From Mastigamoeba balamuthi (Eukaryota > Evosea > Mastigamoebida > Mastigamoebidae), in assembly GCA_902651635.1 (NCBI GenBank), contig CACRSC010000026.1:176953-240952 (forward strand): a stretch of 64,000 bases of DNA, read 5' to 3'. The notes under the pieces were generated by a model. It had not been told where the DNA came from, did not search any database, and saw only the letters and a program-made list of their open reading frames with translations. Shown piece after piece: positions 34,100 through 44,963 of the stretch. A program made the translations under genes and the position numbers. How positions within the stretch are numbered: position 1 is the stretch's first letter; the number at the start of each line of letters is the position of its first letter.

Positions 34100-34810
34100 T
34101 CTGGGCCAATCAACGGCGCCGCAGTGGGTTCTCGTACGGCCCGATGCAGTGCCCCCGCAGGCCGGTCACCGCCTTCAGATTGCGGACGGTTTTCTGCGGG
34201 AGCCCGTCGCTGTCAGGACGACGGGGGGATGCCCGGTGTCCCGCGCTGCGTTTTTCTCTGACAGTAATAGCTGTTTTGATAGAAAAACCGTCGGTGTAGC
34301 CGCATTTTGACGTATCGCCGCTGTTCCACAGCTGCCGCGGCAATACGATATCGCAGGGTGGCGTGTTTCGTGTGTGTCGACGCGCAGTGGGGTCCGGGAA
34401 GTGAGGAGGCCCATAGCTCAACAAAAGTAACCGTCGGTTGTTCCCAAGTGATCGGGAAAATGACTCATCCATTCCTGCCTGTCCCGTTCATTTGCAGCCA
34501 CAGCGCGCGGCGCAGGGCGGCGCGGAGAGTGCTGCCAGAAGGTTGTGGTAGACGCCAAATGCAGATCCGGTTCCGTGCAGCCCAGTTCGGCAGCGCTTGC
34601 GCTGTTCCGGAGAACCGACAGGCATGGAGCCCAAACCCGACCGGTGTAAGATAGCGCGGTAAAAGGAAACAGTCAGAGGACAACAGTCGTCCCGTGGTCA
34701 CAGGACTCGGGAAGGGCAAGGAACCGAGGCGAGACGCGCTGGGGTAGGGGCGGAGCGCGGACACCGGAGGAGCTACCAAGTAGATCTTCAGGTAACCCGC
34801 GTTGGGCAAT
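34100..34810 (-). repeat. Dispersed repeat R3, copy 2
   Basis: Inverted relative to the copy at 20940-21650 and in the same orientation as 38000-38600. It forms the distal upstream region of the protease at 34968. The stretch between 33560 and 34100 holds no gene that I can support. Confidence 0.7.
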
Positions 34811-34814
34811 TTTC

Positions 34815-34905
34815 GGATATCTCTGACGTCGTTCCAACGGTCAAGTCGGGCACAAAACCGGTCCCAACGGTTGAAAAGGCTCACTTTTTGTGCAGACGGC
34901 TAAGT
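34815..34905 (+). promoter_or_regulatory. Conserved proximal promoter of the tandem proteases
   Basis: TGACGTCGTTCCAACGGTCA (34824), then GCACAAAACCGG, then TTGAAAAGGCTCACTTTTT are shared in order and spacing with 38721-38785 upstream of the next protease, while sequence between them has diverged more. TGACGTC is the bZIP/CRE core and CCAACGG fits Myb sites. The block ends ~60 bases before the ATG at 34968. Confidence 0.6.
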
Positions 34906-34967
34906 GCCAGTGAAAACCACAGCGTCGTGCTTCGCCTGTCGGTCTCCACAGCAGCACATCCTCATCC

Positions 34968-37033
34968 ATGTCGCCTGCGTCGATCCTCATCTCCGGGCTG
35001 CTACTCGTTGCTGCCCTGGGCTGCGACGAGCGCTGCCAGTGGGTAAGTGCCCCTTGGGGCCTGCTGCTGCCCCCACCCGCTCAACATTGGCCCGACCTCA
35101 CATGCGCTTGTGTGACAGAACTCGTGGAGGGCCACGTTCGGCAAACACTACAACTCTCCTGCTGAGGGTACTGCTAACCATGAACAGACTCGCCCCTGCC
35201 TTTCTCTTCACGTTTTCCCCTGTTTTTCCCACCAAGGACGATGATCGAGTACTCACACCGCCGCGTGCAGAGGAGCGCCGCTTCGAGGTGTTCCGCAAGA
35301 ACATCGCCGAGTACGCCGCCTGGAACGCCGAGCCCGGTCAGACCGCCATCTATGGTCCCAACGCGTTCTCTGACCTCACCAAGGACGAGTTTGCCGCCCA
35401 GTTCCTCGTTCCCACGGGCCTCAACGCCTCCGGCGTCAGCAGGGCCGCCCCCGCTGCCCCGATGCGCAGGGCGGCCATTCCCCAGAGCTTCACCACGCCG
35501 TACGTGACGCCCGCGAGGCAGCAGGGCCAATGCGGGTCGTGCTGGGCGTTCACGACTGCCGCGGTGCTCGAGGGGGCGTACCTCAAGGCCACCGGAAAGA
35601 CTGTCGTCGTCTCCCCGCAGAACCTCCTCGACTGCTCCACCTACGGCGGTCAGAGTAACTACAACGGTTGCCAGGGCTACTACACCGACGGCATGATGGC
35701 CGAGCTGGTCGAGGACGGGAAGAACGGGGGCGGCGTCGCTCTCGAGTCGCAGTACCCCTACCAGGAGCGCATGGGCCAGTGCCAGAAGCCCCTCACGCAG
35801 CCCGGCGCGGTTACTGCCCAGGACTACTTCACCGAGAAGTTTGACGAGCGCGAGGGCAGCGGCCTGTACTCGCGCCTCATGCAGTACAGCGCCCTCGGCA
35901 TCACCATCAACGCGGGCTACCTGCAGGGCTACAACGGCGGTATCGTCCAGGGCGGCAGTGGCTGCAGGTACACGCAGCAGGGCTACGATGGACCTGATCA
36001 CGCGGTGACGCTGGCGGGTTGGGGTGTCGACAATGGGGCCAAGTACTGGCTGATCAAGAACTCGTGGGGACCCAACTGGGGCGAGCCCAAGGACTTCAGG
36101 CAGGGCGGCTATGGCGAGGGTTACTTCCGCATCGTGCGTGGTGTCGGAGCCTGCCACCTCACTGATACCGACGCTGTCGGCGCCGTCGTCGCTGGCGCAC
36201 CGGCCCCCGAGCCGACCCCCGCGTCTTCGTCTGCGGCCCCCGTCCCGGACCCCCAGCCCGTGTGCCAGCCCCTGAGCAGGAGGGAGGCCTGCGGCGACCG
36301 CCAGTGCGGCCACGCTGACAACGGCTGCGGCAAGGCTGTCTCGTGCGGGCTGTGCCACAGGGGCCAGACCTGCAGCGCCCAGGGCTTCTGCAACGCCGTC
36401 GACCACCGCAGCGAGTGGGTTCAGGTGATGCCCGAGGGCGCTCATGGCGACTTCAGTATTTACAAGGACGCGAACGGCTTTATGATCGCGACAGCCACGG
36501 ACAGCATGAACGAGAAGAGGATCATGTGGAAGGGGTCGTCGCAGCTGTCCAGCCACTCGTGGACGTCGTTCAGCGTCGGCGTGTCTGCGGGGGCTGCGGG
36601 CACCGTGGGCATCGGCATGCGCATGGGCCAGCACGACGCACCCCTCAACAGCATCGCCTGGAAGATCGTCATCAACAAGTACTGGGGCGGAGACTATACC
36701 AGGGCGCAGCTGCAGCAGTGCTACTTCTTCGGCTACGACCAGTGCTCTGGCGTTGCCGACATCGACTTCCCGATGAACACTATCAACAACTTCACCGTCA
36801 GCTTCTCCCTCACCTCGGACTACAACGGCGAGAAGCAGATCTCGATGAACCCGTACCTCAACGGCTGGAGCCTCACCCGTAACAACTTCTACTCCATCCA
36901 GCAGTCCTACTACCCCGCCGTCGGCAACGCCTTCATCGTCGCCTCGGGGCCGGCCAAGTCCTTCACTCCGAGACTGATCACGCCCTCCGCTGTTTACGTC
37001 CAGCACGCGCAGGAGCTCGCTGGCAGGAACTGA
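34968..37033 (+). CDS. Papain-family cysteine protease, secreted (tandem copy 1)
   Basis: Exons 34968-35042, 35119-35167 and 35271-37033 give 628 residues. Signal peptide MSPASILISGLLLVAALGC; propeptide with NSWRATFGKHYNSPAE and FSDLTKDEF; protease domain with the catalytic Cys132 in QGQCGSCWAF, His in DHAVTLAGWG and Asn in LIKNSWGPNWG. A Pro/Ala/Ser linker (PAPEPTPASSSAAPVP), a Cys-rich module (CGDRQCGHADNGCGKAVSCG) and the C-terminal domain (SWTSFSVGVSAGAAG ... GNAFIVASGPAKSF) ending AGRN follow. There is no membrane helix, so it is probably lysosomal or secreted. Intron positions and phases equal those of the other two paralogues: one intron right after the signal peptide and one in the propeptide. 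Confidence 0.95.
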
Positions 37034-37999
37034 GAAGCTTCGCTTCTGGGTCAATTGAACAGCCAACAATGACGACCCCAAACTTAAGACCCACTCTTGC
37101 GCTGCTCTTTCTAGGTCTTCCTGTGCGGTTCAGAGGGACATCCAAATCCGTCTGCAGCGGTCCATTGTATTGTGTGACTGGCAGTGGCTGTGAGGGTTGT
37201 GAAGAAGAAAACACAGATTTCATCCCGTGTGAAACACCCAATTCGCTGTCTAGGGAACCACATCCCACCTGCATCAACTTGTACCCGCAGCCTCTCCCAC
37301 TTCCCCCCGACACTGCTCACAGACTTGTAAACCTGTCTCTCTCCCTGATGTCTGCAGGAGCGCATCTGCAGAGACTGCTGTCAGGTTCAAGTCTCTTACA
37401 TAGGAGAGGTGGCGCCCCTCGGCCCCCTCCTCACCTCGCCGAAGGACCGAGCCAGAACCAGCACTCATGCGAGTTCTCCCACATTCGATAACCAGGGCAC
37501 AAAAAGTGCAGTCACTACTCGGTTGCACGCTCATCATCCCTCGTCTTGACTCGCTACCGCACGGACCCGCACAGGGTGTACCCAACAGTCGTGGAAAGGC
37601 AAAAGACAGCCGCAGAAGGACCGGATCGCCGCAGAAGTCCTCAGCCGCCCATCGTCAAGGTCCTGAAGCCTGAGGGCCGTGACTAAGAGGGGTCAGGCGC
37701 CCCGCTCTTCGTTCTCCCAGCGCAGGGTCGCTGCAGCATTTCTCGCAACGAAACAGGTCCTTTTTTGCGGAATGTCGTTGAGGGAGGGTATCAACTGGTA
37801 CCCCTGAGCAGCGCTGTGAACGGCGAACCTCACGATGTGAAAAGGATCGCACTTGTTCCGTTGGTACATCGAGCGCATGGGCGCGCCAGCTGGCTCGGCC
37901 CGTCCGGCTTCCGCTGCATCGTTATGAGCACAACCTTCTCGCGATGATTTTGACTCCCATCATCAATGCGCAAAAAATACCGACGCTGGATCCCAGCAA
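37034..37999. other. Intergenic between the tandem proteases
   Basis: No gene seen. The first ~80 bases resemble the 3' flank of the second tandem protease (ATTGAACAG ... CAACAATGA), consistent with a duplicated unit that includes 3' sequence. Confidence 0.5.
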
Positions 38000-38785
38000 C
38001 GGGTCTGGTGCCCGACCCGTCGCTGCAGTGCACCCGCAGACTGGGACTCTTCTTTATGCCCTCAGTTCTCACCGGCTCTCCCTTTTTCTGCGCCCGCTCC
38101 CTGGCTCCGCCGCTGTCAGACCGACGGCGGCGGTGTCCCGTGTCCCTGCTCGATTTTCCATAGGATCGGGAAATAGCTCTTCTGCTAAACGGCGTCGGCG
38201 ACGTCGCAGCATACCCATCGCCGCGGTACTTAAATGGCCGCACGCGTACCGCCTCATCGGCGGGTGGTTTTCCTTCTGGTGCCGCCGCGCAGAGGGAGGA
38301 TCGGGAGGTGGAGGCCCTCATTGAGCAAAACCGTCGATTGTTCGTTGTTCCCACACCCGTCAATAAGGAAAAGACGCTGCTCATCACATTCCTGTCCGGC
38401 TCTCTCGAATCCCGCGCGAGCTGGAGCGACACGCAAAGGGTGGCTTATGAGAGATGGTGTGTGCTGGATCCATGCCGTGCTCCTCTGCAGCACTTGCGGT
38501 TCTTCAGCGAATCGATCTTCAGAGAGCCGAAACTCGACCGGTGTTGTTCAGGAGGTAAAAAAGAACTGTCAACGGTCTCTAAGCTGTCGACGCACGGGTC
38601 ACGGGACACAGTGAGAACTCGACCAGCTCAGACAAGATGGACAGCCCGCAGCCCGCGTACAGGAGGAGTCGGCTGTGGAGATCTTTCGTTCACCATTCCG
38701 GGGCATTCTTCACATATCTATGACGTCGTTCCAACGGTCAAGTGCGCACAAAACCGGGTGCACCCGTTGAAAAGTCTCACTTTTT
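38000..38785 (-). repeat. Dispersed repeat R3, copy 3, with conserved promoter block
   Basis: Diverged copy of 34100-34905 (shared GGTGTCCCG, CGACCGGTGT and CAATAAGGAA-type words in order), followed at 38721-38785 by the tighter conserved TGACGTCGTTCCAACGGTCA ... TTGAAAAGTCTCACTTTTT block. The better conservation of the proximal block than of the rest argues that it is functional. Confidence 0.6.
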
Positions 38786-38875
38786 AAACAGTCAGCAAAG
38801 CGGCAGTGAAAACCACAGCATCGTGGGTGTCTACTGCCTGCCATCTGCTCCAGCGCACACAGTACAGCCACTCTC

Positions 38876-41135
38876 ATGTCGCCCGCGTCGATCCTCATCT
38901 CCGGGCTGCTCCTCGTCGCTGCTCTCGGCTGCGACGAGCGCTGCCAGTGGGTGCGTGCCCCTTTGCAGCGGGATGGGCTTTGGAGCAGGTCCCAGAGAAC
39001 GCGACCTCACATCTATGCGCTTGTGTGACAGAACTCGTGGAGGGCCAAGTTCGGCAAACACTATATTTCTCTCGCAGAGGGTTCGACACTGTTCCCCCGC
39101 TCCCTTCACTGTTCCCATGTTTTTCCCATCACAAATCGCCCTGGAGACTGACATCGCTGCGTGCAGAGGAGCGCCGTTTCGAGGTGTTCCGCAAGAACAT
39201 CGCCGAGTACGCCGCCTGGAACGCCGAGCCCGGCCAGACCGCCGTCTTCGGCCCCAACGCGTTCTCCGACCTCACCAAGGACGAGTTTGCCGCGCGCTTC
39301 CTCGTTCCCACCGGCCTCAACGCCTCGGGCATCCGCAGGGCCGCCCCCGCTGCCCCGATGCGCAGGGCGACCATCCCCCAGAACTTCATCACCCCGTACG
39401 TGACGCCCGCGAGGCAGCAGGGCGGGTGCGGGTCGTGCTGGGCGTTCACCACGGCTGCGGTTCTCGAGGGCGCGTACCTCAAGGCCACCGGCAAGACCGT
39501 CGTCGTCTCCCCTCAGAACCTCCTCGACTGCTCCAACTACGGCGGTCAGAGCAACTGGGACGGCTGCCAGGGCTACAACACCGTCAACATGGTCTCGGAG
39601 CTGGCCGACGACGGGAAGAACGGGGGCGGCGTCNCTGGGCGTTCACGACGGCGGCGGTGCTCGAGGGGGCGTACCTCAAGGCGACCGGGAAGACCGTCGT
39701 CGTCTCCCCTCAGAACCTCCTCGACTGCTCCAACTACGGCGGTCAGAGCAACTGGGACGGCTGCCAGGGCTACAACACCGTCAACATGGTCTCGGAGCTG
39801 GCCGACGACGGGAAGAACGGGGGCGGCGTCGCTCTCGAGTCGCAGTACCCCTACCAGGAGCGAATGGGCCAGTGCCAGAAGCCCCTCTCGCAGCCCGGAG
39901 CGGTCACCGTTGAGGACTACTTCACCGAGAAGTTTGACGAGCGCGAGGGCAGCGGCCTGTACTCGCGCCTCATGCAGTACAGCGCCCTCGGCATCACCAT
40001 CAACGCGGGCTACCTGCAGGGCTACAACGGCGGCATCATCCAGGGCGGTCGCGGTTGCAGGTACACGCAGCAGGGCTATGATGCTCCTGACCACGCAGTG
40101 ACTCTGGCGGGCTGGGGTGTCGACGACAACGGTGTCAAGTACTGGCTGATCAAGAACTCGTGGGGACCCAACTGGGGCGAGCCCAAGGACTTCAGGCAGG
40201 GCGGCTATGGCGAGGGCTTCTTCCGCATCGTTCGTGGCGTCAGGGCCTGCCACCTCACTGATACTGAGGCCGTCGGCGCCGTCGTCGCTGGCGCACCGGC
40301 CCCCGAGCCGACCCCCGCGTCGTCGTCTGCGGCCCCCGTCCCGGATCCCCAGCCCGTGTGCCAGCCGCTGAGCAGGAGGGAGGCCTGCGGCCGCCGCCAG
40401 TGTGGCCACGCGGACAACGGCTGCGGCAAGGCTGTCTCGTGCGGGCTGTGCCACAGGGGCCAGACCTGCAGCGCCCAGGGCTTCTGCAACGCTGTCGACC
40501 ACCACAGCGGGTGGGTGCAGGTGTACCCCGAGGGCGCCTCTGGCGACTTCAGCCTGTCCCAAAGCTCCAACGGCGCCACGACCATCGCGACCACCTCGGA
40601 CAGCATGAACGAGAAGAGGATCATGTGGAAGGGGTCGTCGCAGCTGGCCAGCGACTCGTGGACGTCGTTCAGCGTCGGCGTGTCTGCGGGGGCTGCGGGC
40701 ACTGTGGGCATCGGCATGCGCATGGGCCAGCACGACGCTCCCCTCGACAGCATCGCCTGGAAGATCATCATCAAGAGGTACTGGGGCGGAGACTATGCCA
40801 GGGCGCAGCTGCAGCAGTGCTTCTTCTACGGCTACGACCAGTGCTCCTCTGTCGGCGACTTTGACTTCCCGATGAACACCTTCAACAACTTCACTGTTAA
40901 CTTCGCCCTCACCTCGGACTACTACGGCGAGCAGCTCATCGCCATGACTCCCTACCTCAACGGCTGGAGCCTCAGCGGCAACAACTACTACACCATCCAG
41001 AGGGACTACTTCCCCGCTGTCGGCAACGCCTTCCTCGTCGCCGCCGGACCTGCCAAGACCTTCGCGGCCCCCATGCTCATCACGCCCTCGGCCGTCAACA
41101 GCCAGCGTGTCCAGGAGTTTGCCGCCAGGGCCTGA
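38876..41135 (+). CDS. Papain-family cysteine protease, secreted (tandem copy 2), split by a scaffold join
   Basis: Exons 38876-38950, 39032-39080 and 39167-41135. Same architecture as the copy at 34968: signal peptide, propeptide, CGSCWAF, DHAVTLAGWG, IKNSWG, Pro-rich linker, Cys-rich module, C-terminal domain ending EFAARA. A single N at 39634 lies in the protease domain, and the ~195 bases after it (39635-39830) repeat those before it (39438-39633). The first ~70 differ at several third positions and the rest is nearly identical. The frame is therefore not continuous as assembled; with only one of the two segments the protein would be about the length of its neighbour. I read the duplication as a contig overlap and not as biology. 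Confidence 0.9.
39438..39830 (+). repeat. Local duplication around the single N at 39634
   Basis: Two ~195-base copies flank the N. The start of the right copy is closer to the paralogue at 34968 in several silent positions, so the joined contigs may come from different alleles or paralogues. Confidence 0.8.
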
Positions 41136-41489
41136 AAGAGCCAATGTCCCCGGCTATTGAACAGATCTCAACAACAATGATGACCCTCAACTTATGGCAC
41201 ACGCTCCCGGCTGCGTCGCTCTCTGGGGGGGTGGGGTGCCTCACGATCCTGGGCATCAGTGTTGCTATGTACAGTAGGGCCAATCGGAGCCTCCGCATCA
41301 GCAGTCGGCAGCTGCAAGGCAACTCAGACAGGGGGGGGTTCATGGGGCCGGTCACTGTCCTGGTGTGGGTGCCAGCGAATTACAAGGGCTCGAGAGGCCG
41401 GTCGGTTACGTCGTGTCGGAGATGGCGAGGGCAAAGTCATAGAGCCTGTCGAAGGCGCCCCGGATGCCCCTGCTGCGCGGGGGCTCGTA

Positions 41490-42014
41490 CTAGTCCTCTG
41501 CGCCCTCGTCGAGCTCCACTCCGCGGCCCACCACGCGGTCGCGGGCCACCTCAACGGCGAGCTCCCACTTGCAGCGCTCCGTGCACCACGTGCCCTCGGG
41601 CAGCAGCGCCCACATGGCCGGCACGCATGCTACCGCGTCGCCGGCCACCACGTCGCTTACGTAGCGCCCGTACGCCTGCGCCGCGTGCAGCGTGTCGTGG
41701 GCGAACTGCTCGCGCAGCCACGCCAAGACGTACTCGACCGCGTTGGCCGCCGTCGGCGTCAGCGGCGCCCGCGGCGACGACGCAGACGTCAGCGCCATGG
41801 CCGCCGCGTAGAGGGCGCTGTACTTGTGGCTCTCGGGCAGCCGCTCGAAGGGCCCCGGGGCCAATCCGCGCTCCAGCCGCCCGGGGCCCCCGTCCCCGCC
41901 GCCGCTGCCCTCGTCCTCGCGCGTGTTGTCCAGCATCGCGCTCAGCACGCGCCCCAGCAGGCGCCGCTCCGCCACGTTCAGCTCCCGCTCCCCCAGAGGC
42001 GTCAGCCACGTCAT
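41490..42014 (-). CDS. Unrecognised small acidic-tailed protein
   Basis: 174 codons from MTWLTPLGERELNVAERRLL to a stop at 41490; the long frame further upstream is Pro/Thr/Gln-rich and unlike coding sequence, so I start at 42014. Helical in the first quarter, then a Gly/Asp stretch (EDEGSGGGDGGPG), helices with YLHAAQAYGRYVSDVVAG-like character and an ending GVELDEGAED. It contains a short Cys pair (TWCTERCKWELAVEVARDRV). No family recognised. Its first ~17 bases and upstream region are repeated at 43294 after a scaffold join. Confidence 0.55.
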   Translation of the reverse strand: MTWLTPLGERELNVAERRLLGRVLSAMLDNTREDEGSGGGDGGPGRLERGLAPGPFERLPESHKYSALYAAAMALTSASSPRAPLTPTAANAVEYVLAWLREQFAHDTLHAAQAYGRYVSDVVAGDAVACVPAMWALLPEGTWCTERCKWELAVEVARDRVVGRGVELDEGAED

Positions 42015-42758
42015 TGCCCGCCGGGTGCCTCCCTGCTGTCTGCTGTCTTGCGGTCGCTCTGGTGCCCGTGTGCGCAGCCTCCTGGCTGGAGTCTGTCTGG
42101 TCTGCGGGCTGTGCGTGCGCTGGCGCGTTGGCTGGGGAGATGAGGTTGGGTGCGCTGGTGCTGCCCTGTCCCCGGGCTGAGAGAGATGACTGATCTGTAG
42201 GTGTAGTGGCACTGGTGGGTGTGGTTGTCTGGCGAAGCAGTGCAAATGGCTGCTGGCTGTTGGCTGCTCTTGTGAGATGTGATGTTGGCGGATGTGAAGA
42301 ATGCATCCGATGTGGCGTGAGAGCGCAGTGCACGACGCCTTCCTTACACACACGCAGTGATGTCGCGTCAATGGCGTTGCTCAGCCGGATGGTGCTGCGC
42401 TTTGGTTGGATGGTGGCAGGTCTTGCTGCTTGAGCTGGCTTCACAGTCACCGAGGCGATCCCACGTGGCGCCATCACTGCGTGGCACAATGCAACGTTTT
42501 TCTCATGACGTATTTCTGATGGTGTGGCATTTCCTTACGCGGGCAACCGCGGCGAGGGTGAGTCACCAGCCGGAATGTGTGGGCCGGAGGAGCAGGCCCC
42601 TGTGGGACTACGAGGCGCTACAGTTCTTCCGGCGAGCTCTCGGACTCGGACTGAGCAATTTCACCGCGATTTCCCTGCGGGGAAAACTGAGGGGGCCAAG
42701 CGCATTTCGTCACCCCGCTGATCGTTTTCTGTGGTCCCGCAGCTGAATGTGCGGGATT

Positions 42759-42766
42759 TGACGTCA
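42759..42766. promoter_or_regulatory. CRE-type palindrome TGACGTCA with downstream CATAAAA
   Basis: TGACGTCA followed ~14 bases later by CCCATAAAACC stands ~110 bases upstream of the Cys-rich start codon; the same pair is at 44093-44100 in the second copy. It shares the TGACGTC core with the protease promoters. Confidence 0.5.
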
Positions 42767-42874
42767 TTAGGTCCTTGCCCCATAAAACCGCAGCGCTGTG
42801 GCCTGTGCCGTCCGCACAACTGATCAACGATCGTCAGGACTACACGCTCCACCATCTCAAATCTCAACGACAGA

Positions 42875-43292
42875 ATGCGCTGCTTCCTCGCCCTGGTCTC
42901 TCTGGGTTGCTGCCTCGTGGTTAGTCTGCTTCCTCTGAACGCATCCGCACCTCACCTGCGCTGAGAACGAGTCTCACGGGAATTTGCGCATTTGCGCTGG
43001 GCACCGAACAGGCAGCGGCCGCTCGGTACGACTGCATGAGGGTCTGCCCCAACGAGCGGCACCTCTGCCGCGGGCCCTGCGAGGCGGCCCCCGGCGCCAC
43101 GTGCCGCGTGAACCACTGCTCGTGCTCCGAGGTCTGGACGCTGCCCAACGGCCTGCGCTTCAACGCCTCGTGCGCCGTTCCCGACTGCGAGCGGCTCTGC
43201 CCCAACGAGCGCCAGCTCTGCGCCGGCACCTGCGAGGCCGCCCCGGGGGCCGTCTGCCGCGTCGACCACTGCGCCTGCGCCGAGGTCTGGGT
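42875..43292 (+). pseudogene. Cys-rich secreted protein, copy cut at the scaffold join
   Basis: Exon 1 42875-42919 (MRCFLALVSLGCCLV) and exon 2 from 43012, identical in plan to the gene at 44209 but ending after the second repeat at the N (43293). It is an incomplete copy because of the assembly, not necessarily in the genome. Confidence 0.75.
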
Positions 43293-44208
43293 NAGGCGTC
43301 AGCCACGTCATTGCCCGCCGGGTGCCTCCCTGCTGCCTGCTGTCTTGCGGTCGCTCTGGTGCCCGTGTGCGCAGCCTCCTGGCTGGAGTCTGTCTGGTCT
43401 GCGGGCTGTGCGGTGCGTCCGCTGGCGCGTTGGCTGGGGAGATGAGGTTGGGTGCACTGGTGCTGCCCTGTCCCCGGACTGAGAGAGATGACTGCTCTGT
43501 TGGTGTAGAGGCACTGGTGGGTGTGGTTGTCTGGCGAAGCAGTGCAAATGGCGGCTGGCTGGCTTCTGGCTGCTCTTGTGAGATGTGATGTTGGCTGGTG
43601 TGAAGAGTGCATCCGATGTGGCCTGAGAGCGCAGTGCACGACGCCTTCCTTACACACGCAGTGATGTTGCGTCAATGGCATTGCACAGCCGGATGGTGCT
43701 GCGCTTTGGTTGGCTGGTGGCAGGTCTTGCTGCTTGAGCTGGCGTCACAGTCACCGAGGCGATCCCACGTGGCGCCATCACTGCGTGGCGGCACGATGCA
43801 ACGTTTGTCTCATGACGTATTTCTGATGGTGTGGCATTTCCTTACGCGGGCAACCGCGGAGAGGGTGAGGTCACCAGCCGGAATGAGTGGGCTGGAGGAG
43901 CAGGCCCCATGGGACTACGAGGCGCTACAGTTCTTCCGGCGCGCTCTCGGACTCGGACTGAGCCATTTCAATAGTAGGGTGAGTCGGCAATCGGTCACCG
44001 CGATTTCCCTGCGGGGAAAACTGAGGGGGCCAAGCGCATTTCGTCACCCCGCTGATCGTTTTCTGTGGTCCCGCAGCTGAATGTGCGGGATTTGACGTCA
44101 TTAGGTCCTTGCCCCATAAAACCGCAGCGCTGTGGCCTGTACCGTCCGCACAACTGATCAACGATCGTCAGGACTACACGCTCCACCATCTCAAATCTCA
44201 ACGACAGA

Positions 44209-44963
44209 ATGCGCTGCTTCCTCGCCCTGGTCTCTCTGGGTTGCTGCCTCGTGGTTAGTCTGCTTCCTCTGAACGCATCGGCACCTCACCGGCGCTGAGA
44301 ACGAGTCTCACGGGAATTTGCGCATTTGCGCTGGGCACCGAACAGGCAGCGGCCGCTCGGTACGACTGCATGAGGGTCTGCCCCAACGAGCGGCACCTCT
44401 GCCGCGGGCCCTGCGAGGCGGCCCCCGGCGCCACGTGCCGCGTGAACCACTGCTCGTGCTCCGAGGTCTGGACGCTGCCCAACGGCCTGCGCTTCAACGC
44501 CTCGTGCGCTGTTCCCGACTGCGAGCGGCTCTGCCCCAACGAGCGCCAGCTCTGCGCCGGCACCTGCGAGGCCGCCCCGGGGGCCGTCTGCCGCGTCGAC
44601 CACTGCGCCTGCGCCGAGGTCTGGGTGAACCCCTCGGACAACACCCGCGTCGCTGCGTGCAGCATCCCCGACTGCGAGAAGCTGTGCCTCAACGAGCAGC
44701 AGCTCTGCGCGCCCTCGAGCACCTGCCCCGACGCCCCGCTGGCGACGTGCCTCAGGGACCACTGCAGGTGCAGCGAGCGCTGGGTCCAGCCCACCGGCAG
44801 GCCCGCCGTGTGCCACCGCGCCGAGTGCGAGATGCTGTGCCTCAACGAGGACAAGATGTGCCGCGGCGAGTGCGATGCGGCCCCCACGGCGACGTGCCGC
44901 GTGAACCACTGCAACTGCAGGGAGGAGTGGGCGTTGCCCGACGGCACCCCGGCGTTCTGCTGA
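44209..44963 (+). CDS. Secreted protein with four Cys-rich repeats
   Basis: Exons 44209-44253 and 44346-44963 give 220 residues. The signal peptide is MRCFLALVSLGCCLV, with the intron right behind it as in the proteases. The mature chain is four tandem units of ~50 residues, each with the pattern C..x(3)CxNE..x(1-2)LC..x(2-3)C..AAP.A.CR..HC.C.E.W, for example MRVCPNERHLCRGPCEAAPG and CRVNHCSCSEVW. The even Cys number per unit (eight) suggests closed disulfide modules. There is no membrane helix or GPI signal. I do not recognise the family; related to trypsin-inhibitor-like or EGF-like modules only in general style. Confidence 0.88.

Larger units (their letters stand above)
41998..43292 (+). 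repeat. First copy of a ~1.3 kb duplicated segment
   Basis: Matches 43294-44622 at about 95 percent by eye, from the start of the small minus-strand gene through the promoter and first two repeats of the Cys-rich gene. The second copy has a ~27-base insertion (near 43970) and small indels (for example CGTGCTGTGCGT-type changes near 43405). The boundary is the single N at 43293, so allelic contigs placed in tandem are the simplest explanation. Confidence 0.8.

Noticed and set aside
35174-37081. 635-codon open frame on the minus strand
   Set aside because: It is the antisense of the cysteine protease at 34968; the plus-strand frame has catalytic motifs, while this one has only an Arg/Val/Gly-rich composition caused by GC-rich codon positions.
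39573-41144. 523-codon minus-strand frame
   Set aside because: Antisense shadow of the second tandem protease, with the same cause.
41998-44622. True tandem duplication of the Cys-rich gene
   Set aside because: Possible, but the border is a single N and the left copy is cut there, so I treat it as unmerged contigs until reads span it.
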